NCBI GenBank assembly: GCA_010909725.1
Contig: JAACMV010000021.1
Span: 599,497 to 663,496 of the forward strand
Direction of reading: 5' to 3'
DNA from: Picochlorum sp. 'celeri'
Lineage: Eukaryota; Chlorophyta; Trebouxiophyceae
DNA: 64,000 nt
Each line of letters opens with the position of its first letter. The stretch's first letter is position 1. The notes beneath the pieces are model-generated. The model was not told the origin of the DNA, ran no database searches, and worked only from the letters and a program-made list of their open reading frames with translations. Shown here piece after piece: positions 40,248 to 48,089 of this stretch. The position numbers and the translations under genes are program-made.

Positions 40248-41357
40248 ATGGTTATGTCAAAGAAAGATAGTGTCCCAGTGTCCCTGTCGGATGTTGCGAC
40301 CTTCATCCTCGAAAACGGACACTTGAACATCGCGTCAGACGATGACAACTTGCAGGCTCTGTACTCCTTGTGTCGTCTTGGTATGGTTTCCGAAGAGGCT
40401 ATAAAAGCGTATTGTGAAACTCACAGTGGTGAGAAAACTCTGACGTTTGCCTCGGAAGCACCTCGCGTGCCGGAGCAACGAGCCATTGCCTCCAAGCTGG
40501 GGTTCAAGCGCGTGTCGAAGATGAAGCAAGCAGAGCTTCAGAGCCTCTTGGAGCCATACATGTCTATCTTACAGTACTTTCCTATTGAAATGGCTCGAAG
40601 AGTCAAAGGGATTACGGATAGAAAGGAGGCATCCAAGCGCTTGGAGAAGTTGGTGCAAGAACGCACCACGTCAGAACCTGCTGCGAATCTGACGGGGTGG
40701 GTGAGAAAGGACAACTTCTTGGATATTTTGGCAGTTGATCCAGAAAAATACATCTCTCTGTATGATTGCAAGCGAATCTTCCAGCTGGGTCCTGAAGAGC
40801 TGAAGGATATCCCAACGCTTCCCCAATCTGTGACGAGAATGCGTCACACAGGATGGGGTTACCTCACTTTATCCACGGGGTACCGACTGTGGTCGGTGGT
40901 AGAGAGGGCTATGGTTCTTAGAGGGGGAATAGAAGGGGTATATCACGCACAAGAGAAGCTTGAGAATGCGAAGCAAAGGAGGAGAGATCGAAATAGAGAA
41001 AATAGGGACCTTAGGTTCAATCTGCTGAAAAAAGTTCTAGCTAAGAAGGGTGTCGATCAAATACCCACAAATTATCGTGTTTGTCGCGAGTATTTGCTGA
41101 AGAGAAGTCGCCCAACAAAGGAGGAAGTATTAGAGACTGCCAGAATATTCCAAGAGGATGAGTTTTTCCAAAAGCACACGTCATTAGGCAGGCGAGAAGG
41201 AGCCAGAAATACGATAATTTTTCGGAAAGATGATGCCCTCAGGTTATGGGTCGAGGAAAATCGGGATAATCTGGAGGAAGCTATGGTGGCATGCTCGCTG
41301 CCATCCTCTCTCAAAAGTAAAGTGATGGAGATGCGTTCCTCGAGGTCATCACCTTGA
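40248..41357 (+). CDS. XPA C-terminal-domain-like protein (tentative)
   Basis: 369 aa from the ATG at 40248; an ATG at 40056 would add 64 residues that could be a presequence. The N-terminal third is helical with a SAP-like bit (RVSKMKQAELQSLLEPYM). Around residues 175-275, SLYDCKRIFQLGPEELKDIP resembles the XPA_C pattern TKTEAKKxYxLTxxDLxxLP. It is followed, as in XPA, by a long basic helix (AQEKLENAKQRRRDRNRENR). XPA is a nucleotide-excision repair scaffold. The zinc finger of XPA is absent. The protein may instead belong to a nuclear or organellar DNA-binding family I do not know. Confidence 0.5.
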   Translation: MVMSKKDSVPVSLSDVATFILENGHLNIASDDDNLQALYSLCRLGMVSEEAIKAYCETHSGEKTLTFASEAPRVPEQRAIASKLGFKRVSKMKQAELQSLLEPYMSILQYFPIEMARRVKGITDRKEASKRLEKLVQERTTSEPAANLTGWVRKDNFLDILAVDPEKYISLYDCKRIFQLGPEELKDIPTLPQSVTRMRHTGWGYLTLSTGYRLWSVVERAMVLRGGIEGVYHAQEKLENAKQRRRDRNRENRDLRFNLLKKVLAKKGVDQIPTNYRVCREYLLKRSRPTKEEVLETARIFQEDEFFQKHTSLGRREGARNTIIFRKDDALRLWVEENRDNLEEAMVACSLPSSLKSKVMEMRSSRSSP

Positions 41358-41412
41358 ATGATGGATTTTCTTTGTTTTTTATGTTTTTACCATCCAAAAA
41401 ATCTTCTTTATT

Positions 41413-42279
41413 TTATGCTTTGAAAGATCTCAATGTATCATTCATTAATGCACTCGAATTGCTGGCCCACTGCTTATCATTACCACCCACCACAAACAGG
41501 TACACGAGGTCATCCTTGACTGTAACTGCAGCACCAAAATGTGTCCCTGTTTTGGCATATGGGGCGTATATTTCGTACACAAAGTACTCTCGTCCATCCT
41601 TGAAATTCTCTGTTGTTATCTTGGTCACATCATCGTCCACACTGTCCAGGTAATTCCCTGTCACAAAGGCCCCCACACTCTCGATAACACCCTCTGGCTT
41701 CCCAAGATCCTTCACGGTGGCATTTGATTTATTCACCAATCTATAAATAGGAGATACCACAAGCTGACAGAATCCATCCGTCTTAGACTCCCATATCGTT
41801 TCAATCCAAGGTTCATCACATTTAGGCATGCAGAAATTCCCGCTCAAAATATTCAGAATTGTTCCCTCTGACCAGGTTGCTGGAATCTCAAAACTGTACA
41901 GATCAGGGTTGGGTTGAATCACTCCAGCCCTGATCGCAGGAGTGGATCTACTATCCGGAGAATACACCACAAATCCATCCTTTGCAGCGGAAGGCTTGCA
42001 GAAATCGCCAGCCACGCGTGATGATTGCCCCTTGGCCTGAGCCTCTTGTTTCACACCGCCGAAAGACCAGAAAAGCGATAGGCCCCCAAACAAGAGTGCA
42101 TCCCTTCTCGATGAGGGCATCGAGTCTGTTACTGATCGTGTATCATCGGTCGCATTGCATTTTACCGCTCTCGCAGCAGCAAAGCGATTCGAAAGAACTC
42201 GTGCTCGACACTGATGTCTGACCGTTTCTGCACCACACTGCCCCTGAGTATGGATACTCTTCCTTAACAGCATTGTCAT
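41413..42279 (-). CDS. PsbP-domain protein of the thylakoid lumen (PPD6-like)
   Basis: Lumenal PsbP-fold protein; PPD proteins are assembly or redox factors around photosystems rather than oxygen-evolving subunits. 288 aa. A bipartite targeting signal is visible: a basic stromal part, then a twin-arginine SRRDALLFGGLSLFWSFGG before a lumenal cleavage region (EAQAKG). The mature domain has NILSGNFCMPKCDEPWIETI, with a Cys pair also found in plant PPD6. It continues PIYRLVNKSNATVKDLGKPE and AFVTGNYLDSVDDDV and ends DLVYLFVVGGNDKQW. A disulfide is possible. It converges on the XPA_C-like gene with a 55-bp gap. Confidence 0.88.
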   Translation of the reverse strand: MTMLLRKSIHTQGQCGAETVRHQCRARVLSNRFAAARAVKCNATDDTRSVTDSMPSSRRDALLFGGLSLFWSFGGVKQEAQAKGQSSRVAGDFCKPSAAKDGFVVYSPDSRSTPAIRAGVIQPNPDLYSFEIPATWSEGTILNILSGNFCMPKCDEPWIETIWESKTDGFCQLVVSPIYRLVNKSNATVKDLGKPEGVIESVGAFVTGNYLDSVDDDVTKITTENFKDGREYFVYEIYAPYAKTGTHFGAAVTVKDDLVYLFVVGGNDKQWASNSSALMNDTLRSFKA

Positions 42280-42460
42280 CTCGATCTTGATACCTTGGTC
42301 GTTCGATTTAACAAATTGTGACTGTCGTTTGGTGGTGGTGGGACGAGAGATTTTAAGGGATCTCCAAATACTTTCCTATTGTTTTCAATGTTTGACCGGG
42401 AACACGTGACTGGCTGGGCCTTGCTCCATCCCCCGCTGCGGAATTCATCAGGCCATTAAA

Positions 42461-43498
42461 ATGGTCGATCAATCTCCGATCCATTTGTATAACATACTCA
42501 AATTATTAACAATGAGCACTTTGATCCGGCAATATTGGAAGAATGGCCGGGGATTCGTCCTTGGGCTTGCCGTTGGTGTTAGTGGGTCAGCTGCCTTTGT
42601 GTTTCAGAAAAAATACCTGATGGGACCTCCACCTTCCCATAAAGCGCTGCGATATGGCAGTCCAGAAACATCAAAGCTTCGGTATTTTACAAATTTTGTT
42701 TGTGAGGTCGATTATTCTTCAAAAAATCCCATCTGGGTGGCAGAACATATTCCTTGTCAGAAGATAGAAAGTAAGGCTAGTAGGAAGGGAGTTCATTACA
42801 AAGAAGATGAGAATATCGACGAACGGTTTCGTGCTTTATTGTCTCAATATAGAGGATCAGGGTATGATAGAGGACACATGTCTCCAGCAGCGAACAACAA
42901 GTCTGATGCAATTGCAATGAAGGAATCGTTCTACTTGTCAAATTGTTGTCCTCAGGTCGGGAAGGGGTTCAATCAGGATTACTGGGCTCGCTTTGAGAGA
43001 TTTATACTTGAAATGAGGCCGCAGTGTGAGAATATTTATGTCGTCACCGGGCCATTGTATCTTCCCAAGAAGAAAACATCTGAGAAGGAGGAAGGAGTCC
43101 GCCCGCTGGGAGCTTCATGGCATGTAGAGTATGGTCTGTTAGAGTCTCCAACCGGGAACTTGTTGGCCATCCCCACTCACTTCTACAAAGTTATTCTAGC
43201 AGAATTGAAAAATGATGCTCATGGAGGGCAAAGTAGGCATGCTCTGGGGGCCTTTGTCATGCCAAATGCTCAGATACATCCAAAGACCCCCCTAGAATCA
43301 TTTTCTGTGCCAGTGGCGCAGTTGGAGCAGGCAGCAGGGATCAAATTTTTCCCAAAATTCTTTGATGATATAAATAGAAGCGATAAAACCCCACTTCTCG
43401 AAGGACGAGTGAGGCCTGATGAAGAAAAAAAGTATCTGCATATCTGTGATGTCACTCAGGGATGTGCCATACCAAAGGAAGACTTCTGGAAAAGATGA
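42461..43498 (+). CDS. EndoG/NUC1-type DNA/RNA nuclease, mitochondrial
   Basis: Non-specific beta-beta-alpha-metal nuclease; family members reside in mitochondria and act in mtDNA turnover and cell death. 345 aa. A second Met at 42512 (MSTLIRQYWKNGRGF) is followed by a hydrophobic segment (FVLGLAVGVSGSAAFVF) and could be the true start with an inner-membrane anchor. The catalytic motif DRGHMSPAANN is preceded by the substrate strand (FVCEVDYSSKNPIWVAEHI). It also has the metal-ligand region FYLSNCCPQVGKGFNQDYW and VTGPLYLP, as in EndoG. It converges on cyclin H with a 20-bp gap. Confidence 0.92.
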   Translation: MVDQSPIHLYNILKLLTMSTLIRQYWKNGRGFVLGLAVGVSGSAAFVFQKKYLMGPPPSHKALRYGSPETSKLRYFTNFVCEVDYSSKNPIWVAEHIPCQKIESKASRKGVHYKEDENIDERFRALLSQYRGSGYDRGHMSPAANNKSDAIAMKESFYLSNCCPQVGKGFNQDYWARFERFILEMRPQCENIYVVTGPLYLPKKKTSEKEEGVRPLGASWHVEYGLLESPTGNLLAIPTHFYKVILAELKNDAHGGQSRHALGAFVMPNAQIHPKTPLESFSVPVAQLEQAAGIKFFPKFFDDINRSDKTPLLEGRVRPDEEKKYLHICDVTQGCAIPKEDFWKR

Positions 43499-43518
43499 TG
43501 ATCGTTATCCTTATTTAT

Positions 43519-44486
43519 TTATTTATTACTCTTTTTAGAACTAGAGAGAAACAATTTAAGTCTTCTATCGACGGATTTCACGTCCTCTTCTTTCATCACA
43601 GGATTCCCAGTGACAGTTCGATCAATAGCATCCAGAATATTTGACAAAATGGCTTCAGTTTGCACGTTCTCTTCCTTCACATCCGACGCACGTCCGAATT
43701 CAGCAAAATTTGCTGCTTTTTGAACGATCGAATCCGCGCTGTCTGCATCCTCAGCACCACCTGTTGGAGAATCTGATGATGTCACAGCTGAAATCAGGGA
43801 TTTCAAGGCCAATTGCCCAGGAGTGAACAAGACGAGCGCATCACTCATAAGAATATTATTTTCTAAAAATACCTTGCCTTTCTTCAGAACATTTTTCTTC
43901 CAGGCGTCGTCCGCATTAGAGTACAATGCCTCTATCAAACCCCAGAGTGCCTTGTGAGGAGGATGCACTTGCAGATCAAAACCAAGACCTTGCAGAACGG
44001 TAATCTCAAACTTTAAAATAATCTCCTCAGGCATCCCACCTTGACGATGAATATATTCTGCTGACACATAGCAGTCCTCTATTTTGGATGCAAGATACAA
44101 GCAAGTCAGAACAATGTACTGCGGATCAAACTCTAAACAACTCCTATGAACATAAAATCTCAGAAAATAGGTGCATGCGGTACAAACAACATTATCCGGT
44201 GACCCTATAGTCTTCGAAAGCTCTATCAATTTCAATGCATAGTAGTGGATGAGTCTCTTTTCCTCATCCAAAGAAATTGCATCACAACTCTCAGCAGTGT
44301 CCTTTTTCTTGCTTTTCAATGCTGCCTCCCTAGACCGTTCTCTCAAACCATCCTGTACCACCACAGATTTCCATACATTCTTAGTAAAGAATATTAACGC
44401 ATGGGATGTGATATCACGAGACGTACAAGTTCCTCCTGATTTTTGAACAACCATCTCTGTCGTTGGGACGACGTTGGATAATCCAT
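43519..44486 (-). CDS. CCNH: Cyclin H (CDK-activating kinase/TFIIH subunit)
   Basis: Partner of CDK7/CDKD in the CAK complex and TFIIH. Exons 44486-44427 and 44352-43519 (74-nt intron, GTACGT donor); 297 aa. Exon 1 encodes MDYPTSSQRQRWLFKNQEEL, the cyclin-H-specific start (TSxQRxxWxF). Exon 2 holds the two cyclin folds: RLIHYYALKLIELSKTIG, TYFLRFYVHRSCLEFDPQYI, CLYLASKIEDCYVSAEYI and FEITVLQGLGFDLQVHPPHK. It diverges from the SDR-MDR gene across 191 bp. Confidence 0.93.
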
Positions 44487-44677
44487 GATGATTGTCCTAT
44501 TCTTGATGGCATGTAAATTTCATAGCAGATCTTTGAAATGGATCTAGCTGGACATGCATGCTATCTGAACACATGAAGAGGAATGGTGAACAGGCATTCC
44601 TTCAATCGACACATTTCAAAATCAAATGATGACTTCAGCATGATGGGACACACATTACCTTCAAATCGAAAATCAAG

Positions 44678-46498
44678 ATGAAATCTGTGTGGATTTCTGG
44701 CGCAGGGTCAGGAATTGGGTTGGGCCTTGCCCATGAAATGGTTTTGAACAGGATGTATTGTGCCACATTGGTGGATAAAGACGGATCAAGTTTAGACAGA
44801 GCTCTACAAGGTGATTTAAGAGACAAAAATGGCGATTTAATCCAGGGATACCAGGTGGATGTCACGGATATCGATGCCCAACGACGTGCATTTGCAGCAC
44901 ATGTGAGTACATTCGGATCCCTTGATGTGGCGATTTTGAATGCTGGGATCGGAGAGACGGATGATTTTATTGGAGGAGAAGACTGGAAAAAGTGCTTGGA
45001 TGTCAACTTGGTGGCAGTAATGGAAGGTATTCGAATTGCCGTTCAAAACATGCAACGGGTTCAAACTGCTGGAGAATTCCAGACAATCATGGTGGTTGCT
45101 TCTGCTGGTGCACTCTGGGCGATGCCGTTTTCTCCCGTATATGCTGCATCAAAAGCAGGTATTGTGATGCTCGTGAAATCGCTCGCTCCTAGACTTTGGA
45201 AAAAAAACAGAATTCGTTTGATTGCTGTTTGCCCTCAATTTGTGGATACTCCATTAGTGGCCCGTTATGCAGCGACACTGCGATCCACAGTAAAAAGTAT
45301 GCTGACAGTACCTCAAGTTTCTCGGATCATGGCTGATATTATAGGCGAAGATAGCAGTACCATTGGGCCAGGAGATGTAGTGTCTCTCATGACGGATGGG
45401 GAGCATACTGTGTACAGGGTATCACCAAAGGTAACTCTATCACGATACAGTCATGTACCGCGTCAGGCTAGAAAAATCATTGTAGATAAAATGTCTCATG
45501 ACTTTCGCAAAGCAACACGAATCGTGAGTTTTGAGTTGAACAAGGTTCCCAAGCCAGGCCATGTGCTTGTGAAGAATACATACTGCGGTGTCAATGCGAG
45601 TGATGTCAATTTCTCTGCTGGAAAATATCACGGAAACAAACCACCTCTACCAATGGATGCTGGGTTTGAAGCAACGGGGATCGTCGTAGCTGCATCACCT
45701 GATGTTGCAGATCATGTTCGTGTTGGCCAAGCTGTAGCGTTTCTTCAGTATGGGGGGTTCTCCGAATACAAAGAAGTACACTTCAAGCATTGTTTCAAAG
45801 TTCAGAAATCTACTCCTGAGGTTATAGCATTGTTAACGTCGGGGTTGACTGCATCAATTGCTCTCGAACAGGCTGCTCGAATCCAGCCTGACGACACTGT
45901 CCTTATCACAGCAGCCGCAGGAGGAACTGGCCAGTTTTTTGTGCAACTTGCCAAGCGAGCTGGAGCTCAGGTTATAGCTACATGTGGAAGTGAGGAGAAA
46001 GGGAAACTATTGTCCAAGTTGGGAGCCGACGTGATAATTAATTACAAGGTGGAAAATGTCAAAGACGTGCTTACCAAAAGGTTCCCAAAGGGAGTTTCTC
46101 TCGTTATCGAACTTGTTGGTGGTGACATGTTTGATACTGCTCTTAAAAGTCTTTGTCCGAACGGAAGGCTCGTTATCATCGGTGCTATGAGCCAATATGG
46201 CAGCGGGTGGCAACCATCAGCACTGCGAGGAGTTCCTGAACGTCTGCTGGCTAAGAACCAGTCTCTGATAGGATTTTTCCTCTTAAACTATGCCAAGCTT
46301 TTCCAAAAGCATTTCAACATGCTGTACAATCTTTGGAGGGACTCCAAACTGCATGTAGCTTTGGATCCAAAAGCCTTCCATGGGATTGACAGTGTCTTTG
46401 ATGCCGTGGAATGGCTTCAGAATGGCAACAGCCAAGGAAAGGTAACCGTATGTCTGGATTGCCCTCAAAATGATAATATAATTCGTAGTAAATTATGA
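44678..46498 (+). CDS. Fused SDR-MDR oxidoreductase with peroxisomal PTS1
   Basis: 606 aa in one exon. Residues 1-~245 are a short-chain dehydrogenase: NAD(P) loop GAGSGIG (8-14), NAG (ILNAGIG), Ser in VVASAG and the YAASK catalytic Tyr/Lys. Residues ~260-606 are a zinc-free medium-chain reductase of the quinone-oxidoreductase/PTGR3 (ZADH2) type. It has GHVLVKNTYCGVNASDVNFS, the Rossmann ITAAAGGTGQFFVQLAKRAG, and VIELVGGDMFD. The last three residues are SKL, a canonical type 1 peroxisomal signal. The fused halves suggest two consecutive redox steps on a lipid-derived carbonyl, such as beta-oxidation or prostaglandin-like 15-oxo/13-ene steps. The substrate is not known. Confidence 0.9.
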   Translation: MKSVWISGAGSGIGLGLAHEMVLNRMYCATLVDKDGSSLDRALQGDLRDKNGDLIQGYQVDVTDIDAQRRAFAAHVSTFGSLDVAILNAGIGETDDFIGGEDWKKCLDVNLVAVMEGIRIAVQNMQRVQTAGEFQTIMVVASAGALWAMPFSPVYAASKAGIVMLVKSLAPRLWKKNRIRLIAVCPQFVDTPLVARYAATLRSTVKSMLTVPQVSRIMADIIGEDSSTIGPGDVVSLMTDGEHTVYRVSPKVTLSRYSHVPRQARKIIVDKMSHDFRKATRIVSFELNKVPKPGHVLVKNTYCGVNASDVNFSAGKYHGNKPPLPMDAGFEATGIVVAASPDVADHVRVGQAVAFLQYGGFSEYKEVHFKHCFKVQKSTPEVIALLTSGLTASIALEQAARIQPDDTVLITAAAGGTGQFFVQLAKRAGAQVIATCGSEEKGKLLSKLGADVIINYKVENVKDVLTKRFPKGVSLVIELVGGDMFDTALKSLCPNGRLVIIGAMSQYGSGWQPSALRGVPERLLAKNQSLIGFFLLNYAKLFQKHFNMLYNLWRDSKLHVALDPKAFHGIDSVFDAVEWLQNGNSQGKVTVCLDCPQNDNIIRSKL

Positions 46499-46555
46499 AG
46501 AAACGTTCAGAAAGTTACGAGTCGTAATAGGAAGGGTTTTCCTTGGGTGAAAGTC

Positions 46556-47080
46556 ATGAGAGACGACACCCACGCAAATATCCCCGAGCCTAGCTCATCC
46601 AAAGATTTTTCATTCGATCAGCGTGACGTTGCTCAGGGAGAAGATTCTCCAAAGATAATCTCACCTGCACGGCCTCGTCTAGAAGCACCGACTCTCGTGC
46701 CAGTGTCGGATAGGCATGTTCTCGTCACACCTGCACCAGCAGGATCACGCTCAGAGTCGATATATGAATTGATGAGAGATTGGGTCCATGGTCCTGAATC
46801 ATTGGTAGTGGCTCTGGCCAATAGAGAGAAGCAGCAGCAGCAGCAGAAGGGTTCCTGTGGTCTTCAACCCCCTCGTGTACGAACCCCAGGAGCCTCTAGT
46901 ACGATAGATCAAAAGCCTCTTACGTTTCATATGGATGATGGCGTCATGGTGAATCAAACAGAGCCAACCCTTGAATCTCATCTATGGAGATGGAAGGCTC
47001 TTGGAAAGCGGCGAAGAGAAGAATTTCAGCATAGAAAGGCACTAGGTTTTGAAAAGCTCGGACGACGTATGCAGATATAA
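46556..47080 (+). CDS. Disordered protein, possibly LIN37-like (low confidence)
   Basis: 174 aa from the ATG at 46556. It is mostly disordered and Pro/Ser-rich. Two short ordered segments stand out: SIYELMRDWVHGPES, which resembles the conserved LYxLxRxW element of LIN37 (a DREAM/MuvB cell-cycle repressor subunit), and a C-terminal basic helix ESHLWRWKALGKRRREEFQH. A QQQQQ run (CAG repeat) lies at about 46828-46842. It starts 57 bp after the SDR-MDR stop on the same strand. If the LIN37 reading is wrong, it is simply an unknown small nuclear-type protein. Confidence 0.4.
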   Translation: MRDDTHANIPEPSSSKDFSFDQRDVAQGEDSPKIISPARPRLEAPTLVPVSDRHVLVTPAPAGSRSESIYELMRDWVHGPESLVVALANREKQQQQQKGSCGLQPPRVRTPGASSTIDQKPLTFHMDDGVMVNQTEPTLESHLWRWKALGKRRREEFQHRKALGFEKLGRRMQI

Positions 47081-47118
47081 TGATACACACATGCATATAA
47101 TCCTGTGAAGAAAACACC

Positions 47119-47763
47119 CTATCCAAAGTCTTTGCCTCCAAAATTGTCCGATTGTAACACACTGTCTTGCAAATGTCCTACAGCATTCCATTCTTCTACT
47201 TCCCAGCCCAAATATCCGTGACTGTTATATAAGATTCGTACTTTCGATACACCACAATTCGCCATACTAGGCATCTTTTCGTTGGGAGCCATCCATGAAG
47301 AGCATGCGCTGGAAAACCCACCATGAGTCATCACCATGATGTTGGCATGCCCACATCGTATCGCATCTCTTGCAATAGACTCGAGTGCCTTTCTCGAGCG
47401 GATCCTGAGGTCCTCAAAAGTCTCAACACCAACTCCACGCCGAATGTGCTGCAGAACTTCCCTGTCCAACAGCCTGCCTTCATACACTCCAAGTGACCTC
47501 TCCTTCAATTCTTCAACCTTTTTCGGCTGTTGATACTGAACACCTCCCCCGATTTCCTCTACACTTTGAATACATCTCAACAGTGGGCTGGTATATACTG
47601 CATCAAACGTATACTCTATGCCCACACTGCGAGCCTGTTGCTTTCCCTTTGCCGTAAGACCTGGCCCAGGCTCTAACGAGCCTTGCAACCGCTTTTCAAT
47701 GTTCCATGCGGTCTCTCCATGACGAATCAGATACAGATGCAAGTATTTGTATTTATTGTTCAT
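47119..47763 (-). CDS. Phosphoglycerate-mutase-like phosphatase (histidine phosphatase superfamily)
   Basis: The core reads LHLYLIRHGETAWNIEKRLQG (RHG with the phosphohistidine), LTAKGKQQARSVG, YTSPLLRCIQSVEEI, SLGVYEGRLLDREVLQ and the second catalytic His in IMVMTHGGFSSACSSW. From the Met at 47763 it is 214 aa. The frame is open 125 codons further upstream to 48138, encoding an Arg/Ser-rich extension (SSGRSRRRRIVSLHASLQRN) that could be an organelle presequence. That extension would overlap HSP110 exon 1 on the other strand. An extra 5' exon at ~48074-48018 spliced to 47961 is also possible. The substrate (sugar phosphate or other) is unknown. Confidence 0.8.
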   Translation of the reverse strand: MNNKYKYLHLYLIRHGETAWNIEKRLQGSLEPGPGLTAKGKQQARSVGIEYTFDAVYTSPLLRCIQSVEEIGGGVQYQQPKKVEELKERSLGVYEGRLLDREVLQHIRRGVGVETFEDLRIRSRKALESIARDAIRCGHANIMVMTHGGFSSACSSWMAPNEKMPSMANCGVSKVRILYNSHGYLGWEVEEWNAVGHLQDSVLQSDNFGGKDFG

Positions 47764-48089
47764 ATCGAGACATCGATCAGGGTGATCCTCCGCACTCTTG
47801 AGTTTCAGGACCACTGAGCAAGGTCGCGCCCAACTTGAGCGACCTTTCCAAAGTTCTAGAAAGTTCCTCTGTAGCGATGCATGTAAGGATACTATACGAC
47901 GCCTCCTGCTGCGTCCTGAAGAATGTAAAGTATTTCTTTGATTGAATAGAACAAGGATCACCTGTAGAATATCAATACGACCTATTGATATCGATATTGA
48001 AACAGCTGGGAACAGACGACGACGAGCGTGGTTGTCCCTGCGGCGGAAGTATTTCGAGGAGATATTGTTGTCATTAAATACGCTAAGAA

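Noticed and set aside
46828..46842. CAG-type repeat (poly-Gln)
   Set aside because: Only five units within a disordered protein; ordinary low complexity, not a notable repeat array.
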